Assembly (NCBI GenBank): GCA_947247005.1
Contig: OX365948.1
Coordinates: 33,360,601-33,424,600 of the forward strand
DNA length: 64,000 nt
From: Spisula solida
Lineage: Eukaryota > Mollusca > Bivalvia > Venerida > Mactridae
Direction of reading: 5' to 3'
The notes beneath the pieces are model-generated. The model searched no databases. It had not been told where the DNA came from and saw only the letters and a list, made by a program, of their open reading frames with translations. The translations under genes were made by a program, and so were the position numbers. Below, one piece after another: positions 27,641 to 38,375 of the stretch. How positions within the stretch are numbered: the first letter of the stretch is position 1; each line of letters starts with the position of its first letter.

Positions 27641-28030
27641 GCAGCTGTTCAAAAACTGTAAGGCCTATGTTCTGCTATAAAAAGGATGAATGATTTAGTT
27701 TCAGTCATAAAAAGCTGAATGACCCAGATTCAGTTTCAAAAAGGGCATGCGAAAGACCTAGTTGCAGCCGTCGGCGCAGGAGGGTTGTTCAAATATGAAT
27801 GCAAATGGAGCAATACCACCCTTGTCCCATTGCAATTAACAAAATGATGAACTCCTTTTTCTATTACGTATTCTCAATATGGGTACTTTTTATCAATTTG
27901 TCTCCATAGAAATGACATCAGTTAATTTAACATATTTCATGAGAACACAATTCTAAGAGATAAGTACTACGCGTGTTTCATTCAAATTTTGTGTACATTG
28001 TATTGACTATGATAGGACTGGATAAATACT
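27641..28030. other. No gene seen
   Basis: This is the sequence just past the array end. It holds a continuation of the dispersed-repeat family (AGCTGAATGACCCAG near 27,714) and otherwise no coding or structural signal. Confidence 0.5.
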
Positions 28031-28640
28031 TTTTTTTCTTCAAAATGAAATACAGCGGTTCATTGAACCATGGAACGTCAGAAACCGTAAAATGGCCGTG
28101 AAATTGACGCGTATGTGCAAATTATTTTTTATGTAAAGTAAATTTGAATTTTAGATTTATTGTCAAATTAAAAAAACACAAAATAATTCGATTTTTCAAC
28201 AACAACATCGTGTTTTTTTTACTTTTAAAACTATTTTTAATTGTTATGGTCAAGGGGAGTTAACCATGTTTCAAATTGCATTTTTTATCAGAAGTCGATA
28301 TTGGGCTTGTTCCTATCATTGTTTTCTTTATTACTGTGTCCATGATAGAAACATAGACTTAAAACCGTACTGTATCAGCGCAGCGGGGCCATATATGCAT
28401 TAGCAACCTGACAATCGCCCGATGAACACACGGCATTATTGTGTTTTTTTAGATTCTGTTTTTGGCATCATTAATTTATTCTGTTGGTGACAATTTAAAT
28501 CAGATGTTAAAAACATCGATTGTATTGTAATTCTACATATCCAATCTACATATGTTGAACTTTTCAGCACGATCAAACACGCATTGACCGAGCTATGGGC
28601 AAATAAACAAGTGTGTACTTATAAGTTTTGCCGAGTGTAT
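28030..28640. mobile_element. Degenerate relative of the 800-bp element at 31,917
   Basis: Blocks match the interior of 31,917-32,716 in the same order and orientation. Examples are GTTCATTGAACCATG near 28,060 against GTGCATTGAACCATG near 32,064, GTCAAGGGGA against the same, and a GAGCTATGGGCAAAT / GAGTTATGGGTAAAT pair near the right. The terminal inverted repeats of the other copy are not seen here, so this is an older or truncated copy. Confidence 0.6.
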
Positions 28641-28687
28641 TAATACGCTAACTCATTAATCCCGGTTTTCCTGGAGAACGGCTCATA

Positions 28688-29990
28688 AAGTCACTAGATT
28701 ACTTGGTTTAAAAAGTCACAATAATAGGAAAGAAAGCAACTCAAAATGTCAGTTCATGCACTACTTAAAAAATGTAATACATCAATCAGTAGTCACGTTT
28801 AGACATACAATGAAAGTACTTTGTTATAAATAGTTACCCACGGCTGGTTTAAATATACTTATTATAAACGTTTAGCATTTTGGAGTCCCAGGGAATAGAC
28901 TTTCGTCCGGGAATTTCGACACCGCCAACACATACAATAAATAAGTTTAAAGCATGATTAACTTATATTTTACACACTTATCTATAGATTATGCATTTAA
29001 GTATCCCTCAACCAATTGTAATGGTACGGGCCAAAATAGTCTATGATGTGGTTCTAGTATTTGGTAGGAGTATATTCTTCTTGTATTTCATTTTATGAAA
29101 AGCATTAAATATTGCCAGAATGAGAATTGCAGAACGCCCACGCAGTCGTTATTTAATACTTGCTGACATCCCATTAAATCAGAATGTTACACTTGATTAT
29201 AAATGTAGCAATATTATGTTTTTTATTTGTTATTTAGTGTCATATCCTGAGAGAAACTGATATTTTTCTATCGCTCTTTTTGAATATTATCGGCGTTTAG
29301 ACAATTTGATTTTTCCTAAAAGTACTTTTCCTAAAATACTGATATGATAATATTTGTGGTTCATTAGAAGTTCGTCGTAGCGAACGTAGATTATAAAACA
29401 ATATGAAAAAATAGTTGCAACTCCAAGCTGTTTTCAATGTTCCGACTTTAATAATAAAATAGAGTATATTAAGTCAGACAGGGAAGGCAGCACTCAACTT
29501 AAGTCGACCTCACTGATTTAGGAATTTAAATTAAGAAATGAATAAACAACGTCATGAGTTATCACTGTTCTTTTCTTAATTTGTCTATAAAAATGGTGGT
29601 TTAAAATTATTAATAAAAACGGTTGCTATGCTATGATCGGTACATTTATAATTTTGTATTTCAAACCTCTCATACTTTATCTAATTGTGACTGGCATAGT
29701 ATTTTTAAGTTTATTCAACATTGTAAACACACTTGAAACAATAAAAACATATAACAGTATACCATTATGCATCGGAACACAGTTTGGCGGCTTTGGACAC
29801 ATATCAAACATGTCCATATAAACCAATGAGCGCCGCTACATGTAAGACCTCGATTTTCCAAGGGATAGTATTCGTTTAAAGTGCACATTTTACTCAAATT
29901 CTTCTCCAGAAAGATGAGGATTACTTTTCTATAATGTGCACCTTATCGTCGTGTAATAATGTTCATTTCGACATGCCAATAAACTCTTCA
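28688..29990. other. Unique AT-rich stretch without recognisable gene
   Basis: There is no spliced or long open frame. The 62-codon frame at 29,633-29,821 is hydrophobic but has no relatives in the window. A short dispersed-repeat piece (GTCAGACAGGGAAGGCAGC) lies at about 29,475. Confidence 0.5.
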
Positions 29991-31740
29991 ATATACAATT
30001 GTTGTCGCTAATTGTTTTTGTTTTTTAGGTATTAAAGGTTTTAAGTATAATATTGAACCGACTATTGTACGACTTCGATGCTAGCAATTTACGTGAGATA
30101 ACAGTACTTGATGAAACTATAAAGTTGGCGATTAGTGCAGACACTTAATATCAAAATTGAGAAACCTGAAATTCGAAAGGACAGAATAGCTTTCTACGCG
30201 AAACAAATCGAAAGGATTTTATTAGAGAACAATGTTTCAGGGTTGTAAACTGACTAAACTTGTTTTAAATCCCCCATAGGCTATTTCCTATCCCAATCTT
30301 AAATGGACCAATAAAGCATTCCGCAATAGTAATCCATATTACATCTACGTTGAAAATTAACTGATTTAACTATACTACTACTATAGCCTAGACATTGAGA
30401 CCGAAACAGGCAAAGAAGATGGAGAAGGATTGGCCATGTAATGAGAATGAAAAAGACCAATGCAACAAATTTCGCTCTAAGATGGACCCCAAATGGCAGA
30501 CGAATAAGTGGAAGACCAAACGAATCCTGGAGGAGAATGGTGGAGGGAGAGTTGAAAGAAATGGGTATAACATTGAAGGCAACAGAAAAGACAGCCAGGG
30601 ACCGACAAAAGTGGAGAAAGCTGACATCAGCCGTATGTGTCAAAGTAAATAAGTATAGCAAGATTAATCATTTATGACAATTTACAGCCCTTGTAACAGT
30701 CAAACACGACATTGCTGACTGTGATCACGCTTCGAAGAAATGGAGAATGTAAGGGAGTAGAGGTGCGGCAATTCACATGTTGAGACAAATCATTTCTTAG
30801 AATGTGGCAAACTCTTTAGGCGGTAGCAACAATTTCAAAGTAAATTTCTTAAAATGCGTTGATAATTTAAGAGAGACGTGTTAGTGTCGTTAGACCAGAC
30901 ATCCTAAACACTTTAAATAATTGTATTATAATTACACACACGTTTAATTCTATTATGCTATTCATGTGTTCTTAGATTAATTTTCAACTTTTGATAAATC
31001 ACGTGATTAATTTACATTTTACACTAGACTTATAGTGTCATAAAAGTATCAAAGCATTAATTATGATAGTGTTCAAAGCTAGAAATAATTTGTAGTGATG
31101 CGTTACATAGAATTTGTATGAGAATATAATTTACGATGATGCATAAGGGAATTTAGTTATGATATGTCAGCTATCAAAGGCGTTAAAATGTCATACTAGA
31201 TGAACGTACCTTCAGTAGAAGGACAAAGCTTTAAAGTATAGGTCGTTTGCGGTACTACTAATCCTATATATTGTAAATATCTTAAAATAAATTCATCCGT
31301 TTGGGGTCAAAATGACCATCATATTGGCTATTGCGAGTATCTGATGTTCTAAATTGATCTTTGAATTTAAAATGTAAAACTCTTATAAAAGTTATGAATA
31401 AAACTTGTTTTACAAATCACGAATACTGCTGAGAGTTGTGTGTGAAGTTGGAAACTACTAGTATATGTATTTTATTAACTTGTGCAATTTGTATACCTGT
31501 TTGTAAAGCAGATACTGAGAAATCTTCATTTTATACGATTTTTACTGCAAACGACCTATACATGGATATAAATTGATGCAAAGTCCTCAAGTGTACACTC
31601 CGTATTAAAAAGGTGACAGGCAGACAGACAAATGTATTTTAAACATACAGCTTAGAAAGCCCACGATAGCATATGTGATACGTACTAGGCCATTATACCA
31701 CGCATACAAAGAACTAAGCCGTATGAAAATAAAAGAAAAG
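29990..31740. repeat. Ancient diverged relative of the array unit
   Basis: It is co-linear with the part of the array unit that follows module A, but far more diverged. GATAACAGTACTTGATGAAA at 30,098 corresponds to GATGACAGTACTTGATGAAA at 415. AGACCAGACATCC near 30,892 corresponds to the same block in every array copy. A CAGACAGACAAATGTATTTT stretch near 31,621 corresponds to the CAGACAGACGTATGCAAACA blocks. It is interrupted by the LINE fragment at 30,399-30,677. Confidence 0.7.
30399..30677 (+). mobile_element. LINE (non-LTR retrotransposon) C-terminal fragment
   Basis: The frame reads through RRWRRIGHVMRM, ALRWTPNGRR, SGRPNESWRRMVEGELKEMG and DRQKWRKLTSAVC. This is the characteristic stretch after the reverse-transcriptase domain of many animal LINE polyproteins (pattern WxGHVxRM ... 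GRPxxxWRRxVExE ... DRxxWRxxxxAxC). An in-frame stop lies directly upstream at 30,396, and no reverse-transcriptase or endonuclease motifs precede it. It is therefore a dead, 5'-truncated copy. The frame closes at 30,675-30,677. I do not assign the clade. Confidence 0.85.
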
Positions 31741-31916
31741 AAATACTATAGTATGTTATGGAAAAGAACAAAAACCAAAATTGTTTCAATAATGAAGTGG
31801 CATTGTTGAGCTCTTGTAGGTGTTCAGTTTCATTTTGTCTTGTTTTTCGTGTGTTATATTTACACCTTTCGTGTTCTGCTGTTTCGGCTAAGAGCTGATT
31901 CCCTTCCTAATTCATA

Positions 31917-32716
31917 CACTGAGCGGCTTTGAAAACGCAGCACTAATGAAAATCAAGATAACTTTTTTATTTATTAATATTTCTCAACGAAATTTTGTGT
32001 GCGTGTTATTGGCTACCCATGGCTTGTAACTCGATGTTCTTTCTTTCTCAATTCGCTACAATGGTGCATTGAACCATGAAATGGATAAAACGAAACACGT
32101 AAGAGAAATTGATTGTACAAAAATGTACGATGCAATTATTATTTTATGTAAGGTCAATTTGAATAGTCAATCAATCGACAAATTCGAAAAACACAAAATC
32201 AAACGATTTACCACTCCGCAACATAGTGGTCGTGAAGTTTCAAAAATGCTTGATAGCAATGTTTCAGATTTACCGAAAAATACAACCAATTTTACAGTCA
32301 AGGGGAAGTAATTCTGGATAGAGATGGAGTGAAACAAATTCACTTTTTTCTGAATCTAAATTGAACTTGATATTTATTTGTGTTTTACTTTATTTCTGTC
32401 TCCATGATATGCACGGGCACTTGTTCCTGAACTTTAGGAAGAATAGGTACACATCGGCATTAACAATCTGAAAAACGCAGAAGGACATAGGGCATAAATA
32501 TGCTTTTGTTAATGACATCATTGTTTTATTGTGGCTGTAAAGGGTCTTATCAGATTGTCATGGAATGAAATGGATTGATATGCCATATATCTTAGCTACA
32601 AATGCTGAATATTTCAGCAAAGTTTAATGCATATTGTCTGAGTTATGGGTAAATGCATACATGCATACATATAAGCTATGTAAGTGTAAGTGTTGCGTTT
32701 TCAAAGCCGCTCAGTG
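31917..32716. mobile_element. 800-bp TA-flanked MITE, CACTGAGCGG termini
   Basis: The left end CACTGAGCGGCTTTGAAAAC is matched exactly by its complement at the right end (22-bp perfect inverted repeat with GC following). TA lies on both sides (31,915-31,916 and 32,717-32,718), as in Tc1/mariner-type elements. A frame at 32,069-32,311 (80 codons) shows no DDE transposase motif. A degenerate relative is at 28,030-28,640. Confidence 0.82.
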
Positions 32717-33033
32717 TAGTTTCGCATTATCGCTGGCTTAGAAGAATAACGACCTTATAAGATCCATACTTATTTGAAATCTGTATCACAAGGCACTTTT
32801 TATGAAGCATTTTCATGAAAATTAGAACAGGTCATGTTGACTAAACTGAAGCAGAAATGGGTGTTATCCATAAGTAAAGAGTGGTCTTCGGATATTTTTT
32901 CTCGTTTTCTCAAAAAAGCATTTTTGTACTTACGACCTTCTTCTAAGCAATCGATATATTAATTGACAATGATGCTAGATCTGACTTCAAGCTTCTAACC
33001 CGACGATAATAACAGTTTTCACACTTACATAAT
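32717..33033. other. No gene seen
   Basis: AT-rich sequence between the 800-bp element and the 86-bp triplication, with no structure noted. Confidence 0.4.
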
Positions 33034-33293
33034 CAGTCGTAAGTCATCGAATCGTATCATTCGTAATTTTGACCGGGACTACTGTCATGCAAAGCTAGCA
33101 ATTTGTACTAACACTTCTTCAGTCGTAAGTCATCGAATCGTATCATTCGTCATTATGACCGGGACTACTATCATGCAAAGCTAGCAATTTGTACTAACAC
33201 TTCTTCAGTCGTAAGTCATCGAACCGTATCATTCGTCATTATGGCGGGGACTACTATCATACAAAGCTAGCAATTTGTACTAACACTTCTTCT
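33034..33293. repeat. 86-bp tandem triplication
   Basis: Three consecutive units start CAGTCGTAAGTCATCGAA at 33,034, 33,120 and 33,206, an exact 86-bp period. Each contains GACCGGGACTACT or a near variant and AAAGCTAGCAATTTGTACTA. Units differ at only a few bases, so the expansion is recent. A diverged single unit is at 37,190-37,265. Confidence 0.93.
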
Positions 33294-33820
33294 TTTTAGT
33301 GCATTCGTGCTCTATCCTATCTGTTGATTCCTACCCTCCCTGTCCGATTTGTTATTATCTTTTTGTAATAATATTATTGAAATTCTCTGCTGAAGTTTGT
33401 GTTTAAATTTATGTAGCAATATATGAATCTAAAAACAATCAGTTGTATTGTAAAAAATAGCATTACTTATGACTGTTAGAGGGATTACGAAGCAACACAC
33501 TTTTCATATGATCGACGATCACATGTGTGCTCCTGTCAGCTGTTACTATTTATGCATGAACTTTCTTAAACTGCTCGTATTATAATCTTGTGATGCGTGT
33601 CTGGAATAACCATAAGTCATACTGTAAAATGTATTAGTGATCGTACTTTTACTGGTGTGAACAAGCTTGTGATAAATGATGAACCTGTGGCACAGTTCCC
33701 CAGCTGATTTGATCTATTTATTCACACTCCCCACATTGCTCGAGCAATAATAAGAAAGTAGCAAATATTATACGTTGTATAAACTACTTATCTTGATCGT
33801 ATATGAACCCTCACCAAGTG

Positions 33821-33905
33821 TGCGTGGGATTCGAACCCACGACCCCAACGGCGACAGCGCCTAGCACTGAAGTGACCGCGACCATACCGACTGCGCCACC
33901 GCGAC
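33821..33905 (-). mobile_element. tRNA-like SINE head
   Basis: On the minus strand it starts GTCGCGGTGGCGCAGTCGG (A-box-like) and contains GTGGGTTCGAATCCCAC, a perfect T-arm with a canonical B box (+ strand 33,827-33,837). The 3' acceptor complement CCGCGAC is absent and the anticodon arm region is too long, so it is not an intact tRNA gene. It is best read as the pol III promoter head of a SINE whose body would run toward lower coordinates. Confidence 0.7.
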
Positions 33906-33992
33906 AACTATAAAAACATTTTGCTCAAATTTTAATGACGCTGATATGGTCGTTGTCACTACAGTACATGAGGCGGGAAATATTGAACTATG

Positions 33993-34092
33993 TCTGATAG
34001 TTTTAACTACTACTTGGCCTCGCAGACAGACATTCATAAAAGCCAAGTGGCGTGTCTGACTGCGAGGCAAATAAGTAGTTAAAATTATCAGA
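33993..34092. repeat. 100-bp foldback
   Basis: The arms TCTGATAGTTTTAACTACT and its near-complement at the right enclose GGCCTCGCAGACAGACA and its inverted counterpart GTCTGACTGCGAGGC. Pairing would form a long hairpin with a short loop near 34,035. No coding content. Confidence 0.8.
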
Positions 34093-34734
34093 GATAATTA
34101 CTTTTCTTCAGGCTACAATATTTCACAAAAACCACAACATATGTTGAATGTACTCGCACCGTACAATCTGACTATATTACACTGCCTAAACAAACTATAT
34201 GAAGAAGATGTACTGAAATCCGTGTCATTGGATGGAAGCTTTAATATATGGCTCGTACTAAGAACCTAGTAAGAATGCATTCAAAAGTAGAATAGCATAT
34301 TCGTATTTAGTCCTAGTATGACTTCTTACAAAACTACAATGATGCACATCACACAGGGAATAACATGATGCTACATGGTGCGAAAGTTGAAGTATACATC
34401 GCTTATTTATACCGACATGAAAAGAAAATAATACGTGCTGTGAGTGAGACAAATTACAGTTGGAGAATAAAAAACGAAAACTGAATAAAAAACCGAAATG
34501 TTTGAACTTTTCTACTTTCATTTTCAAATAATTATGTGAACGTAGTCATTGATTGATTAATGGGAACTGTCAGTGAACGTGAACTAAGTTACTGGTCCTC
34601 ATCAGATCCTGGTACAAAGCGTTTGTTGAGGAGAACATTTTAATCAGATTTATGTAGCATACTGATGGAAACCTGAGTATAATTAAAACATGTCGTAAAT
34701 CGTGAATAAATACAAAAAACTAATTAATTTCTCG
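34093..34734. other. No gene seen
   Basis: No recognisable coding, RNA or repeat feature. The 89-codon minus frame at 34,258-34,527 is low in informative motifs and is treated as chance. Confidence 0.4.
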
Positions 34735-35702
34735 TTACGTACCGGCTACATACAAGTTCCTTGTTTCGAACCGACTACATAGGGTGTGTTAATTTCTCAT
34801 TTTGTACTGACTACATATGGTATGTTCATTTCTCGAGCATGTTAGTTCCTCGTTTCGTATAGTACCGACTACAAGATTATTATTATAATAACGTATAAAA
34901 CCTTATTTCGTACAGTACCGACACAATATTATAATGTGTAAATCCTTATTTCGTACCGTACCGACACAATATAATAACGTGTAAATCCTTATTTCGTACC
35001 GTACCGACCCAATATTATAACGTGTAAATCCTTATTTCGTACCGTACCGACCCAATATTATAACGTGTAAATCCTTATTTCGTACCGTACCGACCCAATA
35101 TTATAACGTGTAAATCCTTATTTCGTACCGTACCGACCCAATATTATAACGTGTAAATCCTTATTTCGTACAGTACCGACAACAGGATTATAACGTAAAA
35201 ATCCTTATTTCGTACAATACCGACTTCAATATCATAATGTGTAAAACCTTATTTCGTACAGTACCGACTTCAATATCATAATGTGTAAATCCTTGTTTCG
35301 TACCGTACCGACTACAAAACTATAACGTGTAAATCCTTGTTTCGTACAGTACCGACACAGGATTATAACGTGTAAAATCTTGTTTCGTACAGTACCGACA
35401 ACAGGATTATTAAGTGTAAGTCCTTGTTTCGTACAGTACCGACACAGGATTATAACGTGTAAAAACTTGTTTCGTACAGTACCGACACAGGATTATAACG
35501 TGTAAATCCTTATTACGTACAGTACCGACACAGGATTATAACGTGTAAATCCTTATTTCGTACAGTACCGACAACATGATTATAACGTGTAAATCCTTGT
35601 TTCGTACAGTACCGACTGCAGGATTATAACGTGTAAATCCTTATTTCGTACAGTACCGACTTCAATATCATAATGTGTAAATCCTTCTTTCGTACAGTAC
35701 CG
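34735..35702. repeat. 43-bp minisatellite, about 18 units plus degenerate leader
   Basis: From 34,903 to 35,702 a 43-44 bp unit repeats about 18 times. It reads TTATTTCGTACMGTACCGAC followed by an AT-rich part ending ATAACGTGTAAATCC. Four units (about 34,989-35,160) are nearly identical, marking the most recent expansion. Flanking units carry variants (ACAGGATTATAACG, TTCAATATCATAATG). Before 34,903 about four degenerate units with CTACATA spacers form the old edge. Confidence 0.95.
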
Positions 35703-35769
35703 TGCTGTCTACCCTGTCTGACTTAATGTTATCTTTTTACGGACTACAGAGTTGCATACACATATACAT

Positions 35770-35806
35770 TTTTGTTTACTCTTTATTAATGATACAGTTA
35801 CCGGTG
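35770..35806. mobile_element. End fragment of the hAT-like MITE
   Basis: About 37 bp matching the right end of the element at 23,346-24,092 (ATTAATGATACAGTTACCKG type end), with one or two differences. No left end is found nearby, so it is a solo remnant directly after the minisatellite. Confidence 0.7.
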
Positions 35807-37189
35807 CATTAACATAGTCCTATTATGAATACATATTAATCATTATCAAAACTATATTATAAAGTATCTGTAACACTAATAATCATAGCACTGAGAGTAA
35901 TCTTGACTTATCTAAATATTTGTAAAAAAGGCGCATATTATTTGGCATTCATGTATAAAAAAAAGTACAACTATATCAAAAGTCTCATTGAAATAACTAT
36001 AGGCGACTATTTACAAGATTCTACAGTACGCATATAGTACATGACCTCATAGCTGGATTCCGAATGAGCGAGACATGTCTAGAGAAAGGTAGTATATATC
36101 TCGGTCAGTGCCACACTATATGATTAAGAACAGCTCATACATACTCATACATTTATAAAAGCCAAATTGATCACATGACTCTGAACAACATTGTCTCGAG
36201 AGTAGTAATTGTAATTTACTGCTATTTAACCAAAAGAAATTAATCAGTGTAAAAGACATTTAATCAAAATGGCCCGCATGAATTTCAGTGTCTTCAAGGA
36301 GGTAGTTGATGTAATAAGTTTATATTATACGGACACGTTAATACTTTAAAACTACTTTGTTTTGTGCAGAACTACTAAAATGACCTAAAATAGCTAAATC
36401 CTGGACATTTAAAGAACTCTGATGGATTGTGCATTGAACAGTGCATTTTGATAATACGTAACAAGTGCGATATAGCTCCAGTGGAGTGATTATCCGTAAA
36501 AATATCCATTTAACTAACGGTAACAATAATTGTTAATCTTGAAATAAACACATGTTGCTGATTTAAGTGAACCAGTTCAAATATTTGGAGAAGCATTATG
36601 TAGCAGTATTGAAAATGTTGACAGGTTCTTGAAATAAATGTACTTGAAGGCGGATACTCATTGAATTTTACTTCCTGCCAAAACCGCTCCAAAACTCTTA
36701 TACGATTATAGAAATAAGAAAAAAAATACAAACAAAATGGCGCCGTGTCATGTTTGTTACATTGTTCACTTTCTTTCAACAGGAATGTACTATACTTTGT
36801 TTTGTCGAATGTTGCTTTGTGGTTCGTTCTTGTGATTTGTTGACGTCCTTGTAATCCGTTTATGTCTGTCACTCCGGATGTGTTTGACTTACTTAGTCAG
36901 AGTGCAATCGGAGAAATGTTTCGTGTTCTTATAATATTAAGTTTAATTTGTTCTTGTTCAATTTTGTAGTTGCCATTTGGGTCTTGTACATGTGGTCAGT
37001 GTTTGTTTGTGTTTTTATTGTGTTTTTTGTTTGTTACTTTCGTGTCCTACTGAGAGCTGCTCCCACTTTTAATACCGAGGTTCCGCATTTCAGCATATAA
37101 AAACATAGATATACAATGGTGCATGATCTGATTTTAAGCTCCAAAACTGTTAACAATAATGATAATAATTATCAAACTTAAATATAAAT
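35807..37189. other. No gene seen
   Basis: The 120-codon minus frame at 36,510-36,872 has no recognisable domain and no paralogue to test. About 36,955-37,080 resembles 31,795-31,910 (GTGTTTTTTGTTTGTTAC / CGTGTCCTACTGAGAGCTG against related text), another dispersed-repeat piece. Confidence 0.4.
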
Positions 37190-37345
37190 CAAAAGTCATC
37201 AAGTCTCATTTTATGTCAGTTTGACCGGGGCTATTTTCATGCAGAGCTAGCAATTTGTTCGCAGTGCTTATTCGTACGTTTCGTGTTCTGCCATAACTGT
37301 TGAGTGCCGCCTTCCCTGTCCGATTTGTTATTATCTTTTTACATT
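37190..37345. repeat. Diverged single copy of the 86-bp unit plus adjacent repeat
   Basis: It contains AAAGTCATCAAGTCTCATT, GACCGGGGCTATTTTCATGC and GAGCTAGCAATTTGTTC, matching the 86-bp triplication at 33,034. It is followed, as there, by CCTCCCTGTCCGATTTGT-like sequence leading into TTATTATCTTTTT. The two loci are therefore related beyond the 86-bp unit, and only the 33-kb locus was amplified. Confidence 0.75.
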
Positions 37346-37689
37346 TGGTGTTATGACTGCGAAACAAATTAACATCGTCTGTATCGTAGCTATTTCACGG
37401 TTGGAAGTATACCTTTTTGTTGGTACAGTGCTTGTGATAACGGAAATGATTTTGACAAATTACAACACTCAAAGTCTAGACTTAATATTTCAAATGCCTA
37501 ACTACGAGTAATTGCATTCTCGGAGCCATCCAAATGATTATACTTGTTGCTTTTTATGCAGTTTTCTGTTTATTATTGTTTATTCGGGGTTAACGCCATT
37601 GTTCAGTTATTATTTACGGCGGCTGATTCACCTATCCAGTTTTCCTGGACTGTATCCTAACCAGTCCTAATTTATTCTTCAATAGAGAA

Positions 37690-38010
37690 TCAGCAACTTT
37701 TCGACATGGGAAGAAAATCAACATTTTATCTTCCCCTGTTAATTGGGCTACCTAAGGGAACCTGCGTTCGTGTTTCCCTGGGGAGACTATTTCTCTCCTT
37801 GTGGGTGTGCAACCAACATCAATCTGCGGTGCCCAGGAATATCGAACATGTGCAGACACCGCCCTCACAGGTACCAATTCACATATTTGTCGAGTGGATC
37901 ATTGGGGTTATTCTTAGTCAGAGAAATTAAGCAGTGGTCCAAACGGGGGTGTAACCCGGGTCTTCTCGATACCGAAGCGCGCGCCTTACCTCTAGGCCAC
38001 CGCTCCCCAC
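37690..38010 (-). mobile_element. tRNA-derived SINE-like element next to the GPCR exon
   Basis: On the minus strand it starts GGGGAGCGGTGGCCTAGAGG (A-box-like, head near 38,008) with a B-box-like GGGTTACACCC at 37,947-37,957. About 250 bp of body follows. It lies within the first intron of the GPCR, about 50 bp beyond the splice donor. The distal end is approximate, because no target-site duplication was identified. Confidence 0.6.
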
Positions 38011-38056
38011 AAGGCCACGGCGTCGACAAATTCTTTAAAAAAAAACGTTTTCTTAC

Positions 38057-38315
38057 CTGATATGTCAGCTATTGATAGATTACACAAAAACGTGTTCGTA
38101 ATATTTCGAAATCTTCTCTTTGCCAAAATAATCGTAGTTAATAATCCATTTCCAATCAAACCAGCCAGAAACACGGGTACGTACAGAATAACTAGTCCAA
38201 GTTGAACATCATACTTCTCCAAAAAATGGGTCTCGAGCATTGCACGTAAAAACGTATCATTTAAAGTCATATTGATAGAAACATTACCACTAAACCAGTC
38301 CTCGAACGAATCCAT
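38057..38315 (-). CDS. Class A (rhodopsin-like) peptide-type GPCR, first coding exon
   Basis: Starting at the ATG at 38,313-38,315, 86 codons plus one base run to a canonical donor (CAG|GTAAGA; intron begins 38,056). The extracellular N-terminus has three N-glycosylation sequons (N11, N15, N19). Residues about 38-63 form TM1 with the GLIGN signature (N56 = position 1.50). AKRRFRNITN is a basic first loop, and NTFLCNLSIAD begins TM2 with D84 = position 2.50. Such receptors signal through heterotrimeric G proteins at the plasma membrane. The NITNTFLCNLSIAD stretch recalls invertebrate neuropeptide receptors near the ecdysis-triggering-hormone/TRH-receptor group, but subfamily is a guess. TM3-TM7 exons were not found in the 38 kb downstream on this strand, so they lie outside the window, after a very long intron, or are lost. 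No stop or frameshift occurs in the exon. Confidence 0.85.
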
Positions 38316-38367
38316 CTTGATAGTATATGTAATGCGAACAACGAAAACCTGTCTTACATAATATATA

Positions 38368-38375
38368 TATTTATA
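38368..38375 (-). promoter_or_regulatory. TATA-box-like element upstream of the GPCR exon
   Basis: TATAAATA on the minus strand lies 53 bases before the start codon, which would place transcription start in the short leader. The surrounding AT alternation makes a chance match possible. Confidence 0.35.

Noticed and set aside
30299..30661. 120-codon minus-strand frame
   Set aside because: It is the antisense shadow of the LINE C-terminal fragment at 30,399-30,677.
33821..33905. Possible functional tRNA gene (minus strand)
   Set aside because: The B box and T-arm are perfect, but the 3' acceptor strand does not pair with the 5' end and the anticodon region is abnormal; a SINE head fits better.
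34903..35702. CRISPR-like regular repeat
   Set aside because: The whole 43-bp period is repeated; there are no unique spacers, and the context is eukaryotic. It is a minisatellite.
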